From Tolypeutes matacus (taxonomy: Eukaryota; Chordata; Mammalia; Cingulata; Chlamyphoridae): a DNA stretch of 64,000 nucleotides. Made by a program: the position numbers and the translations under genes. Positions 44,440 through 56,608 of this stretch are shown piece by piece; within the stretch, counting starts at the first letter, position 1; each line of letters starts with the position of its first letter. The DNA is taken from positions 4,201,937 to 4,265,936 of the forward strand of contig JAKSZT010053928.1 in NCBI GenBank assembly GCA_026826555.1, in the 5' to 3' direction. The notes under the pieces are model-generated. The model worked only from the letters and a program-made list of their open reading frames with translations, was not told the origin of the DNA and did no database searches.

Positions 44440-45260
44440 CCACTCTGGACTGTCTGAAGAAACAGCTATACCGAAAGAAAGGCGGGCTGGGCCCAAGATT
44501 CCCGAGGACCCCGGCAGGCGGCCAAACGGTTGCCGGGGCTAGCCAGTCGTCCGGGCGGACTGTCAGGGACGAGGGGGCTCGCGATCCAGTAGGTAAAGTG
44601 GCGTCTGCAGGCCGGCTAGCGAGCAAGAGCGGGGGAAATTCGGCGCGTGAGTGAAGTAGAGCTCCAAGGCCGAGGAGTTGCATGTGCCAAGAAAGAAAAA
44701 CGCTAGCCGCAGTTAGGCCCCGGCACACGGCTGGCTGGCCCTAACTCCTGCACGCTGCGGCCCCTCCCACTAGGCCCTCCCCTCCCCGTGCCTGTCCGGC
44801 CAATGGGCGGGGCGAGTGGACGCGCGGGGCGGGGCGCGCAATCTGCGCGCAGGTGCTGCCCGGCGTCCGGCCCGCCTGTTCCGCCGCCGCTGCCGCAGCC
44901 GTCGTGCGTGCCCCTCGCTGAGGGGCTGGGCCTGCGCTCTCTCCTCCTTCCTCTCCGCCTCCAGCTGCAGGCAGGACCCGTCTCCCGCTGTCTTTGGACC
45001 CCGTGCAGTCGTCCGCCCCGAGCACGGTGAGCTTTTAGGAGACCGTGGGAGCTCTTCCTGTCGCGTCTCCGGTGCCCGGGCCGGTTGCCCTGGGGCAGGC
45101 GCCGGCCCGGGCCAGGTAGCCGGGATGAGGCGAGGACAGCGTGCGACGCGGAGTGTGTGGATGAATGAGGCGCTTTCGGACTAGGCCGCGTCCGGGGAGC
45201 CGCCTGCACCTCACTCGGGAACGCCCTGGCGAAGCCGGGACGGCCAGTGGCCCAGTCTAG
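44440..45260. promoter_or_regulatory. OLA1: CpG island, OLA1 promoter
   Basis: This is the only strongly GC- and CpG-rich stretch in the window. It contains a CCAAT box at 44800-44804 joined to a GC box (44805-44813), a second GC box at 44826-44834, and no TATA box: a housekeeping-type promoter. An inverted repeat GCGCGCA-atc-TGCGCGC lies at 44834-44850. Transcription start is probably between about 44840 and 44930, judged from the GC boxes and the exon 1 donor. Long antisense frames here are by-products of GC richness. Confidence 0.85.
44860..45026 (+). other. OLA1: OLA1 exon 1 (non-coding; 5' end approximate)
   Basis: The donor 'cacg|gtgagc' places the exon end at 45026. The exon is entirely 5' UTR, because the initiator ATG begins exon 2. 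The 5' boundary is estimated from the promoter elements and is not fixed by the sequence. Confidence 0.7.
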
Positions 45261-46213
45261 GGGGGCACGGTGTTGGGTGGGGGCCGACCTCTTTGTAGGA
45301 GGCCTCTTTGTAGGAGGCCAGAGGGGTTTGCCGGGAACAGGTGGGAGTTAAGACCCTGAGGAAGAAGTAATGGGGCACTGGGATCAGGGATCAGAGGCAG
45401 GAATATACTTCTTGAGTAGGGCCCCCCAGCGTGGCCCACGGAGCACCAACTGGAGTTAGAAGACTGGAGCCGTTTTAGATCCCAATTTGTAAGGTTAGCA
45501 GTCCTCGTGAGTTCAGTTTGCAGTAGGAAAGTGCGGTTAATTCTGCATGGAGGAACTTAGAGCCAGAACAAGCAAGGGACTGAGAAAGTATCGACTTTTA
45601 TATATATATAAAAAGGTTAGTGCTTTAATTTAAGACTAGAAATAAGCAGAGTTTACATTCCAGAGGTGGCTTATGAAGACTGATTGAGTTTTACCTACAG
45701 AGCTTAAGGTGGAAGGGATTTGGTTGGAAGGACCTGATACCTGGCGGCGGTTAATCCGTGTGAAAAATGGGCGATTGTTGGGGGAAGGTTTGGTGGAGGT
45801 GACTCGGTTGCTGCCGGTTCTGCAGTGGGCTTTCTTTGACTACTTTCATGCGTATAACCATGTGTCAGGTTAAGAAATAAAGTGTTCTGTGAACAGTCTG
45901 GGTGGAGGGATTGGTAGCCAACATTTATGTTTATCTTTGATTCCCAGTGCCATATATTTTTCGATCAGTCCTTCCAGGACTTCTCAGGAGTGACTGAGAA
46001 CCATCAGGATCAGATCGGTTTATACACTTTTTTTTTTTTGGTTAAAAAATCGATTTCATTTTCGTCAATTTTGGATTGATATATACGGTATATTTTCTTC
46101 TTAATCTATTGTTCAATGTTATTAGTGGCTCCCCAGTAATATATTTTATGTGATGAAATGTGTTTTTGGTCTATGTAAAAAGTTTTGTTGATATGTTTTT
46201 TTTGACATTTCAG
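45027..46213 (+). other. OLA1: OLA1 intron 1
   Basis: It starts GTGAGC and ends 'ttttttttgacatttcag', a strong polypyrimidine tract and acceptor. The first ~230 bp remain in the CpG island. The rest is unique AT-rich sequence with no gene. Confidence 0.85.
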
Positions 46214-46314
46214 ATGCCCCCCAAAAAGGGAGGTGATGGAATTAAGCCACCCCCAATCATTGGAAGGTTTGGAACATCACTGAAAATTGGTATTGTTGGA
46301 TTGCCAAATGTTGG
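46214..46314 (+). CDS. OLA1: OLA1 exon 2, N-terminus of Obg-like ATPase 1
   Basis: The exon begins exactly at ATG and encodes 33 codons plus two bases, starting [10 protein letters not shown] and ending GIVGLPNVG. This equals the N-terminus of mammalian OLA1 (YchF family of P-loop NTPases, cytosolic, prefers ATP over GTP; linked to translation control and stress responses). GLPNVG is the first part of the G1/P-loop GxPNVGKS. The exon ends 'ttgg|gtaggt', splitting the Gly34 codon, so the Lys and Ser of the P-loop come from exon 3, outside the window. No frame damage is seen. The family's later G-domain motifs and TGS domain are not in this window. Confidence 0.95.
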
Positions 46315-46603
46315 GTAGGTGAACCTTGAGCTTTTCTCATTTTCATCTTGTAATATTTTGGGTCCTGTTTAGAAATGGGAACTCATGAGGTAATTTAAAT
46401 TTAAATTGAAGAAAAGGGGTTAGGAAGCTGGAATATCTATGTATTGCAAAACTAAGTTTTAGTTTAGATGGTTTTTGTTTTTTTTAAATTGTCTTTTAGT
46501 TTAGATGGTTTTCTACACAGATACTGTGTGGAAACTTATGTACTTATGTTTGTTTTGCTAAATTCAGAGGAAGAAGTAATGAGAAAGCTAAAATATCAGG
46601 TTG

Positions 46604-46919
46604 GGGAACAGATGTGGTTTATTTTTTTTTTTTTTTAAAGATTTTATTTATTTATTCATTTATCCCCCCCTTGCTGCTTGTGCTCGCTGGGTCAGCTAAT
46701 CACGCCGTGCGGGTGGGCTTGCCTTCACCAGGAGGCCCCGGGAACCGAACCCGGGGCCTCCCATATGGTAAACGGGAGCCCTACTGATTGAGCCACAGCC
46801 GCTTCCCCAGATGTGGTTTAAGCAGTTGAGTGCCTGCTTCCCATATATGAGGTCCTGGGTTCAATTCCTGGCCCCGGTATCGCAAAAAAACCAACCAACC
46901 AACCAACCAAACAAAAAAA
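46604..46919 (+). mobile_element. tRNA-derived SINE split by a younger SINE
   Basis: 'gggaacagatgtggttt' (46604-46620) resumes after the inner SINE as 'aagcagttgagtgcctgcttccc' (46821 onward) and ends in a (CCAA)n A-rich tail. Flanking 'caggttg' (46597-46603 and 46920-46926) is the outer target duplication. It is a single monomer, similar to one half of the dimeric SINEs. Confidence 0.78.
46622..46808 (-). mobile_element. DAS-type SINE nested in another SINE
   Basis: Complete element from the T-run to 'agccgcttcccc'. The target 'agatgtggttta' is duplicated at 46610-46621 and 46809-46820, inside the A-box region of the older SINE. Confidence 0.9.
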
Positions 46920-46926
46920 CAGGTTG

Positions 46927-47922
46927 AATCAGACCAACTATTTGCTTGAAACACTGTTGGTAGATATACAGTATGAATTTAACTGAAATTTGTTAGTTTA
47001 AAATTAATTTCAGTGCTGGCTAGCTACTAGAAGCCATGCAGTATGATATTTTAGAAAGCAGTTTTAAAAGCTCACTATAAATTTGGTTAGGTTCTTGGGA
47101 GATGGGGGATCAGATGACTGAATGAAGAAGGCAGCATCAGTTTTGAATTTAATATCGGATGTTGTTACATAAAAGGATATCTGTTGTAAAATGACTAAAT
47201 CTGAAAGTTTTAAGAGCAAAAATTCAGAGTTTTATAATGTTTTAAAAATTAAAGCGAATAATTTATCGCAAATAAAACACTGATAGGAAATATATATGGA
47301 GCTTATCACATGCAACATAAACATTCAAAGTCTGCTTTTTTTCATTATTTACCCCCCTTCTATTATAATACCTTTCACTAACCTAAGTATGCATAGCAGT
47401 ATAGCTTAAAATATAAAATGTCTCAAAAGTGGATTTATGGGTAACATCCAATATGGATTTATTAAGGGGGCTGAAGATATTTGGGGATGTGGTTCTAGGA
47501 TTTTAGATTGATAGCAAGAAGGACAACCATGTTTTTCCATGTGATCCTTTACACCTCTGTCATAGAAATTCCTCAGTGAGTGGAACGTGATATATGACCA
47601 AGTAAGACAGATATAAATTCTTCTAATGTAAAACATAAGCAGGTGTGGCTGTCCTAATTTTAATCTTTCCTAGAGCTGGAGAGCTTTGCATTTTGAAGGA
47701 GTTTCCTGCTGTGATATAGGCTGCTTGCAAAGTAAGACTAAATAGAGAGTGGCAATGTAAGCAAAACAAATAATTAAGCAAAGTACTGGAGGGTGCTGTC
47801 AATAAACTTGAAGGCAAGATACAATCATTATGTATGTTGTGAGTTTTTATTGTGCTAGTAAGCAAGACATAGTTTTTAGATATTAAGGTACTTCTCTTAT
47901 CTAGAACCACCCCAGTCAATGT
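46927..47922. other. Intron sequence without a recognised element
   Basis: AT-rich, only short frames, no clear repeat family by eye. Confidence 0.4.
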
Positions 47923-47936
47923 AAGACTTGACTTTA

Positions 47937-48124
47937 TTTTTTTATTTTTTTTAAAGATTTTATTTATTTATTCATTTATACCCCCCTTGCTGCTTGTGCT
48001 CGCTGGGCCAGCCAACCACGCCGTGCGGGCGGGCCCGCCCTTCACCAGGAGGCCCCGGGAACTGAACCCGGGACCTCCCATATGGTAAACGGGAGCCCCA
48101 CTGATTGAGCCACAGCCGCTTCCC
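47937..48124 (-). mobile_element. DAS-type SINE
   Basis: T-run, 'aaagattttatttatttattcattta' and 'cagccgcttccc'. The target 'aagacttgacttta' is duplicated at 47923-47936 and 48125-48138. Confidence 0.9.
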
Positions 48125-48138
48125 AAGACTTGACTTTA

Positions 48139-49621
48139 AATGGGACTGCTTAAAATGGGCCACCTTAAGTATTTCCTATATAAGGTTTTTAGCCATAGAG
48201 CATGGTAAAATCAATGTATGTGAAAATAACTTAAAAATATTTGATTATCCAGTATAAATGTGGTATTTATGCTTTTAAATTAACTTTTCCTCTCCCCACT
48301 TTTATTGGGGGTATAGTGTACACACAGAATTGACTCATTTTAAGGACACAGTTTGATGAATTTTGGTATTTGTGTTTGGTTTTAAATACTTCTTTTTTTA
48401 GGATTATCTTATACAAATTCTGGCTGTTTTAAATAAGAAAAGGGCATTTATTAGAAGGATAGGATTGAAGGAGGACCTGAATAACCAGGGTGTTGCTGTC
48501 AGAGGGGAGACCACATGTTGCTTAGCCACATGAACTCCTGAACCTCTGGGTATTTCTCATCTCCTGCTGCCTCTCCTTTTGTGATTCAAATTCCTGTGTG
48601 AGAGAGAGACTAGACATGTCTACTTCTGGATAGACCCACAAAAAATAGATTGGGCAGGAAGGATAGTTCTTTAAAAGAAGACCTGATAATGAAAAATGAG
48701 GACATTAAGTACAGAACCCATCAAAAAATCTCTTGATTTTGAGAGACCTGGGTGAACAAGAAGGCTTGCGTTTTTGTATGTGTAGGACTGATTGCCTAGA
48801 AACTTAGAGAGAGATATTATGTGGTAGCTAATAGTAACAGTTATTTATTGAATACTTATTTTATACCAATCACTATTCTGATTGCTTTATATGTATTATT
48901 TAATTAATCAACTGTTTAACATTCTCCCAATAGAATTTAAATTCCATGAGGCAGGGATTTTGTTGTTTTGTTCATTGTTTTATTTCTAGTGCCTAGACTA
49001 GTGTTGGGAATATAGGCACTCAGTAATTATTTGTGGGAGGACTGAAGAGGATAGTTTTTTTTTTTCCCCTTTGAAGCCATGTGTAGGTTAAATGATAAGG
49101 AGACATGTCTATTAAAACTGCTGCTTTTAATGAAATACACAGAATACCAAGCCAGAAATGTGAAGATTTGGTTTATACTTCTGTTCTGCCTTTTCTTAGC
49201 CGAGTGATATTTTATAAATTAACTTTTCTTGGGCCACAGTGTATTATTACTAGTGTGAGACTTGGAGATTGTTCAGGAAAACTACTTTTTGATGTTCCAT
49301 ATTTCTGTCATGTGACAGTTCTTATTGCTACCACTGTATTAGTTTGGATTAGGTTCAATTGAGAGTGCCAGAAAACCCCAAGTAACTGTAGCTTAATAAG
49401 AGGAAGTTTCTTTTTCACATTAAAGTGTTTATTTTGCAGTCAAAAATCCATTGGGGACCAAGTTCCTTCCAGTTCACAGCTCTGCAGTCCCTGTGGTGTG
49501 GCCCTTGTCCCCAGGTCCAAGGTGTCATGTTAATTTCAGGCAACTGGTTATCCAAAAGATCAAAGGGCCAAAGGACTTTGCCATATTTTCCTGTAACCTG
49601 CCACACCATACTTTTTTTTCT
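48139..49621. other. Intron sequence with old repeat traces
   Basis: 48830-48910 resembles an old mammalian repeat ('tattgaatacttattttatacc'). 48935-49055 has the L2 3' end wording ('ttccatgaggcagggatttt', 'ataggcactcagtaat'). Nothing coding is seen. Confidence 0.45.
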
Positions 49622-49631
49622 CTAAACTTTT

Positions 49632-49830
49632 TTTTTTTTTTTTTTTTATTTTTATTTTTTAAAGATTTTATTTATTTATTCATTTATCCCCCCCTTGCTG
49701 CTTGTGCTCGCTGGGTCAGCTAACCACGCCATGCGGGCGGGCTTGCCTTCACCAGGAGACCCCGGGAACTGAACCCGGGGCCTCCCATATGGTAAACGGG
49801 AGCCCTACTGATTGAGCCAAAGCCGCTTCC
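49632..49830 (-). mobile_element. DAS-type SINE
   Basis: Long T-run followed by the standard body and 'aagccgcttcc'. The target 'ctaaactttt' is duplicated at 49622-49631 and 49831-49840. Confidence 0.87.
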
Positions 49831-49840
49831 CTAAACTTTT

Positions 49841-51290
49841 TATTTTAAAGTAATTTCAATCCTACGGGACAGTTGCAAAAATAATACAAACCCCATACAG
49901 AGAACTCCAGCATATCCCCCATATCATCCCATCCCAAATACCTAAATCCACCCATTTTAACATTTTGTCACATTTGTGATATGATCCTGTTGATCCATCT
50001 ATCCATCCATCATCATCATCTGTCTCTGTCTCTCTTTTCTGAACATTTGAGAGCAGATTGCACACATAATACTCCTTGAACAAATAATACTTTCAAATAC
50101 CTTTTCTACAAACAAGGATGTTCACTTCTCCTTCACTTATCTTTGATAATTTTAGGGAAGTTATCAAGTTCAAGAAATCTAGCATTCCTGTAAAGCTTAA
50201 ATTCTATATTCCAGTTTTTTCAAATATTCCAGTAATGTCTTTTTTTTTTTTTTTTTTTGTTTATTTTATTTAGTAATGTCTTTTTGAGCCTCTTTTCTCC
50301 TTCATTCTTAGATCCCACCCAGGATCACATATCGCATTTCAATGTCATTGTCTCTCTTTGTTTTTCATAATTAAAAAAATGGTTTTATTGTAGTAAAATA
50401 CATATAATATAAATTTTACTATTTTAAAGTGTACAACTGAGTGACTTTAAGTACATTCATGTTGTACAGCAGTCACCTATCTATCTGGTTCCAGAACTTT
50501 TTCATTACCCAATCATTTTAAACCCATGTTTTAGCCATTACCATAAAAGGTTTTGTTTTTTTTAAATTTTTATTCTAATATCATTTATACAACCTAAAAT
50601 TTCCCCCTTTACCCACATTTAACTGTATAATTCAGTGCTGTTAATTGCTAACATCACCACCACCCATTACCAAAATTTTTCCATTGTCCCAGATACAAAC
50701 TTTGTATATTTTAAGCCTTAACTCCAGATTCCCTATGCCCACCCCATCCCCTGGTAATCTATATTCTAGATTCTGACTTTCTGAGTTTGCTTGTTCTATT
50801 TATTTCATATCAGTGAGATCATAAAATATTTGTCCTTTTCTGTCTGGCTTATTTCACTCAACATGATGTCTTCAGGTTTTATCTATGTTGTCATATGTAT
50901 CAGAACTTCATTTATTTTTACTGCTGAATAATATTCCATTGTGTATGTATACCCTATTTTCCATTCATTAGTTGGTGGACACTTGGTTGCTTCCATCTTT
51001 TGGCAATTGTGCATAATGTTGCAGTGAACCTTGGTGTGCAAATAACTGTTTGAGTCTCTGCTTTCAATCCTTTGGGTATATATCTAGAAGTGGGATTCCT
51101 GGGTCTTATGCTAATTCTACACTTAACTTTCTGAGGAACTGCCGAATTGATTTCCACAGCAGCTACACCCTTTTACAGTCCCACAAGCAATGAATTGAGT
51201 ATTCCTATTTCTCCACATCTTCTCTAACACTTGTAATTTTTTTTTTTTAGTAGCTGTTCTGGTGGGTGTGAAATGGTATCCTGTGCTTTT
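49841..51290 (-). mobile_element. L1 LINE 3' end fragments
   Basis: From about 50360 the complement reads as an L1 3' UTR. It then gives the ORF2 C-terminus near 50950-51160 ([22 protein letters not shown]). The part 49841-50340 also has L1 3' UTR character but is older and less certain. Confidence 0.7.
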
Positions 51291-54241
51291 TAAAATCTTG
51301 TCAATTATTTGACCACCTTTTTTTCCTTAAATCAGTTTTGATACATATTAATAAAGGATACAATCCATCCAAAGTATACAATCAATGGTATTTGATTTAA
51401 TCACATGGAACATTTTCATTATTACAATAATATTAATAATTAAAAACAAGAAACAGACAAAAAAAACTTAATACTTCTCAATCTTTCTATGCTTGCCCTG
51501 CTGTACATAGCTGCTATTCTGTTTCTATCTCTCTAGTTTATTGTATTTATATTTTGTATAGATGGAGTAAAGCAATATGTAGTACCTTGTGTCTAGTTTC
51601 TTTCCCTTACTATATTTCGTTTTTTTTTTTTTAACCCTTAATGGAAGATTATTAATATATTACTATATAGTACTGTCCATAGTTTGCTTTGGTTGTAATT
51701 TTGCCTGATAACATCTTGTAACATTAACATACATTTGTTCAGTTTCAAAGAAAAACAATCTCATATGTGAAATATTGCCCATATTCATATTTCACATGAG
51801 GTTTCACTATGCTAGACAGTCCCATGTTACATTTTTTAGCTTTCCTTCTTATAATAAACATGACCTTAGACTTTCCTTTTTAACCAGTCATAACCATATA
51901 GTAACACTGCTAGTTACAAACACTATGATGTCCTTTCACTTTTTCTATTCATTTCCAAAGATTAACAAACAAGATTTTTACCATTTCTGCACAGATTAAC
52001 CCTCAGCTTTCATTCTCTAACCTCATTCTATTTTCTAGTGACCTATATTCTAGTTATTAATTCAATGAGTTACACAGTATATTTAGTTCATAATAGCTCA
52101 GTCATGCAGTATTTGTCCTTTTGTGTCTGGTTTGCTTCACTCATACCTGTCCTCCAAGTTCATCATGTTGTCATATACTTTACGACTTCATGTCTTCTTA
52201 CAGCTGCATAATATTCCATCGTGTATATATACCATATTTGTTTATCCATTCATTAGTTGATGGACACTTGGGTTGTTTACATCTTTTGGCAATTGTGAAT
52301 AACGCCGCTATGAACATCGGTGTACAGATGTCTGTTGTGTCACTGCTCTCAGTTCTTCTGGGTACCTAGTAGTGGTACTGTCAGGTCACCTGGCAAATCT
52401 TTATTCAATTTCCTTAGGAAATGCCAAACAGTCCTCCACAGCGGCTATACTATTCTACATTCCCACCAACAGTGAATTAACATTCCTATCTCTCCATAGC
52501 TTCCCCAACATGTGGAGTTTTCTGACTTTTTTAATAGTGGCCGTTCTAATAGGTGTGAAATGATATCTTGTTGCAGCTTTGATTTGCATTTCTCAAACTG
52601 CTAGTGATGTTGAACATCTTTTCATGTATTTTTTTGCCATTTGTATTTTTTCTTTGGAAAAGTATCTATTCATGTCTTTCACCCATTTTTATTTGCGTCA
52701 TTTGACTTTTTATTGGTAAGTTGTAGCACTCTTTATATATATGGATATTAAGTCCTTATCAGATGTGATTTCAAATATTTTCTTCCATTGAGTCGGCTGC
52801 CTTTTCACCCTTTTGACACAGTTCTTTGAGGTGCAAAAGTGTTTAATTTTGAGGAGGTCCCATTTATTTATTTTTGTTGCTTATGCCTTGGGTATAAGAT
52901 CTAAGAAACCACCACCTACCACAAGATCTTTAAGATATTTCCCTACGTTTTCTTCTGGTTGTTTTATGGTCCTGGCTTTTATATTTAGGTTTTTGATCCA
53001 TTTGGAGTAGATTCTTGTATAGGGAATGAGATAGGGGTCCTCTTTCATTCTTTTGGTTATGGATATCCAGTTCTCCCAGCACCATCTGTTGAGGAGACTG
53101 TTTTGTCCAAGTAACGTGGACTTGATAGTTTGTCAAAAACCAATTTGCCATGGAGGTGAAAGTTTATTTCTGGACTCTCAGTTCTATTCCACTGATCAAT
53201 GGGTCTATCATTTTGCCAGTACCATGCTGTTTTGACGACTGTAGCTTTGTAATGTTTTAAGGTCAGGCAGTGAGAGTCCTCCCATGTCACTTTTTTTTTT
53301 TTAGGATTCTTTTGGCTCTTCAGGTGCACTTTCCCTTCCAAATGAATTTGGTAATTGACCTATTTCTGTAAAGTGGGCTGTTGGAATTTTGATTGGAATT
53401 GCATTGAATCTGTCAGTCAGTTTGGTAAGATTAACATCTTCACGATATTTAGTCTTCCAATCTGTGAACATGGAGTGTCTTTCCATTTGTTTAGGTCTTC
53501 ATTGATTTCTTTTAGCCTTTATTTGTAGTTTTCTGCATATATGTCCCGTAGTTCTTTGCTTACATTGATTCCTAGGTATTTAAGTAATTTTGTTGCTATT
53601 GTAAATGGAATTTTTTCCTTTAGTTCTTCCTCAGATTGTTCAATAGTGTACAGGAACATTACTGAATTTTGCATGTTGATCTTGAATCCTGCCACTTTGC
53701 TGAACTCGTTTATTAGCTCAGATAGCTTTGTGGTAGATGTTTCAGCATTTTCTAAATATAGGATCATATCATCTGCGAATAGTGAGTTTTACTTTTTCTT
53801 CTCCTATTTGGATGCCTTGTATTATTATTTTTTCTTGTCTAGTTGCTCTAGCTAGAACTCTTGTATAATGTTGAATAGCACCAGTGACACTGGGCATCCT
53901 TTTCTTGTTCCCGATCTCAGAGGGAAAGCTTTCAACCTTTCCCCATTGAGTACGATATTGTCTGTGGGTTTTTCATATGTACCTTTTATCACATTGAGAT
54001 ACTTTCCTTCTATTCCTATTTTTTGAAGTGTTTTTTATCAAGAAAGGATTTTGTTGAATGCTTTTCTTCATCGATCGAGATGATTGTGTTTCTTTTCCCT
54101 TCAATTTGTTAATGTGGTGTTTTATGTTGATAGATTTTCTTAAGTTGAACCACTTTTGCATATCAGAAATAAATACCACTTGGTCATGATGTATAAGTCT
54201 TTTGATATGCTGTTGGACTCTATTTCCAGTATATTTTTTTT

Positions 54242-54282
54242 TCCTTTTTTTTTTTTAAGATTTATTTATTTATTTATTTCTG
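54242..54282 (-). mobile_element. SINE tail remnant at an L1 deletion junction
   Basis: 'tttttttttttaagatttatttatttatttatttc' is the complement of a DAS SINE tail without its body. It lies exactly where L1 ORF2 sequence is missing, which suggests deletion associated with a truncated insertion. Confidence 0.55.
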
Positions 54283-55447
54283 CTCAATCTTTATTGTTTC
54301 TTTCTTTTGCTTGCTTTGATGGTGTTTTGCTGATCTTTTTCTAGTTTCTTCAGTTGTTCAGTTAGATCTTTGATTTAAGCTCTTTCTTCTTTTTTAATAT
54401 AGGCATTTAGACCTATAAATTTCCCTGTTAAGACTGCCATTGCTATATTCCATGAGTTTTGATAAGTTGTATTCTTGTTTTCATTTGTCTCAGTATACAT
54501 ACTGATTTCACTTGCAATTTCTTCTTTGACCCAATGATTGTTTAGGAGTGTGTTGGTCAGCATCCACACATTTGCTAATTTATCTCTTTCCTGTCCATTA
54601 TTGATTTCCAGTTTCATTCCTTTGTGATCTGAGATGGTGTTTTGTATAATTCCAACCTTTTTATATTTATTGAGACCTGCATTGTGACCAAACATGTGGT
54701 CTATCCTGGAAAGGATCCATGAACACTTGAGAAGAATGTATGACCTGTACAGTCTGGGTGCAGCATTCCATCTAGTTCTGTTATCATAATGTTCAAGTTC
54801 TATGTTTCCTTGTTGATTGCCTGTCTAGTTGTTCTATGTAAGGATGTGAGTAGTGTGTTTAAATCTCCAACTATTATTGTAGAGATGTTATTTCTCCCTT
54901 CAGTTTTGCCAGAGCTTGCCTCATGTATTTTGGGACACCCTGGTTAGGTGTATAGATATTTGTGACTGTTATTTCTTCCTGGTGGATTGTCCCTTTTATT
55001 AATATATAATGGCCTTCTGTATCTCTTATAACTTTTTTGCATTTAAAGCCTGCTTTGTCTGATATTGGTATGCTACCCCTGCTCTCTTTTGCGTGGAGTA
55101 ACTTTTTCCAGCCTTTCACTTTCAGGCAGTTTCTCTTCTTCGGTCTAAGGTGAGTCTCTTGTAGGCAGCATATAGATGGCTCGTGTTTTTTAATTCATTC
55201 TGTCAGCCTATATCTTTTGATTGGGGAGTTTAATCCATTCACATTCAATGATATTACTGTAAATGCATTATTTACCTCCACCATTTTATTCTTGGTTTTC
55301 ATAAGTCAGTTTCATCTGTTTTTTTAAGCTTTTGGTTTTCATTTCTGCTATTCTTTGTTCTATACTCTCCTCCATACCTCTTTCTCCTGTCTTTCTCTTT
55401 GAGGTTGCAAGATTCCCTTTAATATTCCTGTAAAGGTAGATTCTTTT

Positions 55448-55543
55448 TTTTTTTTTTTTTTTACCCGGAGGTACCGGGGATCAAACCCCGGTCTCTCCAT
55501 ATGGTAGACGGACGCCGAACCTCTTGAGCCACATCCGTTTCCC
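55448..55543 (-). mobile_element. Short DAS-type SINE
   Basis: T-run, 'acccggaggtaccggggatc', ending 'acatccgtttccc'. The target 'aaggtagattctttt' is duplicated at 55433-55447 and 55544-55558. Confidence 0.9.
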
Positions 55544-56171
55544 AAGGTAGATTCTTTTTAAATAACTCTCTTAGTTTTTGTTTGTGAATGTTTTAAACTC
55601 AGTCTTATATTTGAAGGATAGTTTTGCTGGATAAAGAATTCTTGGCTGGCAGTTTTCCTCTTACAGTATCTTAATTGTATCATTCCATTGTCTTCTTGCC
55701 CCTGTGGTTTCTGATGAGTAATCCACATTATGTCTTATTGGGCATTCCTTGTATTTGATGGTCTGCTTCTCCCTTACTGCTCTCAGAATTTTCTCTTTAT
55801 CTTTGACATTTGACATTCTGAGAAGTATGTATCTTGGAGTAGTTGTATTTGCATTTATTCTGATTGGGGTACATCATGCTTCTTGAATGTATAAATTCAT
55901 TTCTTTCATGAGAGTTGGAAAATTTTGAGTTATTATTTCCTCAAGTACTCTTTCTGCTCCTTTTCCCTTCTCTTCTCCTTCTGGAACTCGTATGACACGT
56001 ATTTTGTTGGGTTTTGTGCTGTCATTCCACTCCCTGAGCTCCTGCTCTATTTTTTCCATTCTTTTCTCTCTTTTCTTTTCTCTCCTCAATTTCAGCTGTT
56101 CTGTCTTCTGTATCACTTATTCTTTCTTCTATCATTTTGAGTGTGCTGTTGTATATCTCTAATGTGGTTTT

Positions 56172-56608
56172 TTTTTTTTTTTAAAGATTTATTTATTTAC
56201 TTTATCCATTTTAAATCCCCCTTCCCCATTTGCTGTTTTTTTTGTGTCCATTTGCTGGGCAATTCTCTGTGTCTTTTTCCTGCCATCTCTTCTCATCCTC
56301 CTCCTCCAGTCTTCACCAGGATTCGATCCTGGAGACCTCCAAATGTAGGAGAGAGGTGTCCTGCCACCTGCGCCACCTCGGTTCCTGGTTTTTGGAGCTT
56401 TTGGAGCATCTCGTCTTGTCTCTCCCCTGTTACGTCATCATCTTGATGCATGGCTCCTGGGGCTTGGCGGCTCACCGGCACACAGAGCCTGGCAGCCCAT
56501 GCGCCTTCTATATATATATTTTTTATTTTACCAGGAGGTCCCGGGGATCGAACCCAGGTCCCTCCATATGGCAGACGGACGCCCAACCATTTGAGCCACA
56601 TCTGCCCC
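56172..56608 (-). mobile_element. Long DAS-type SINE
   Basis: Same organisation as 41442-41883. The target 'ctctaatgtggtttt' is duplicated at 56157-56171 and 56609-56623. It is inserted in L1 ORF1 sequence. Confidence 0.88.

Noticed and set aside
44703..45209. 168-residue antisense frame in the CpG island, and similar plus-strand frames
   Set aside because: GC-rich DNA has few stop codons. The composition is Arg/Ala/Pro/Gly-rich, there is no domain, and it lies across the OLA1 promoter and exon 1.
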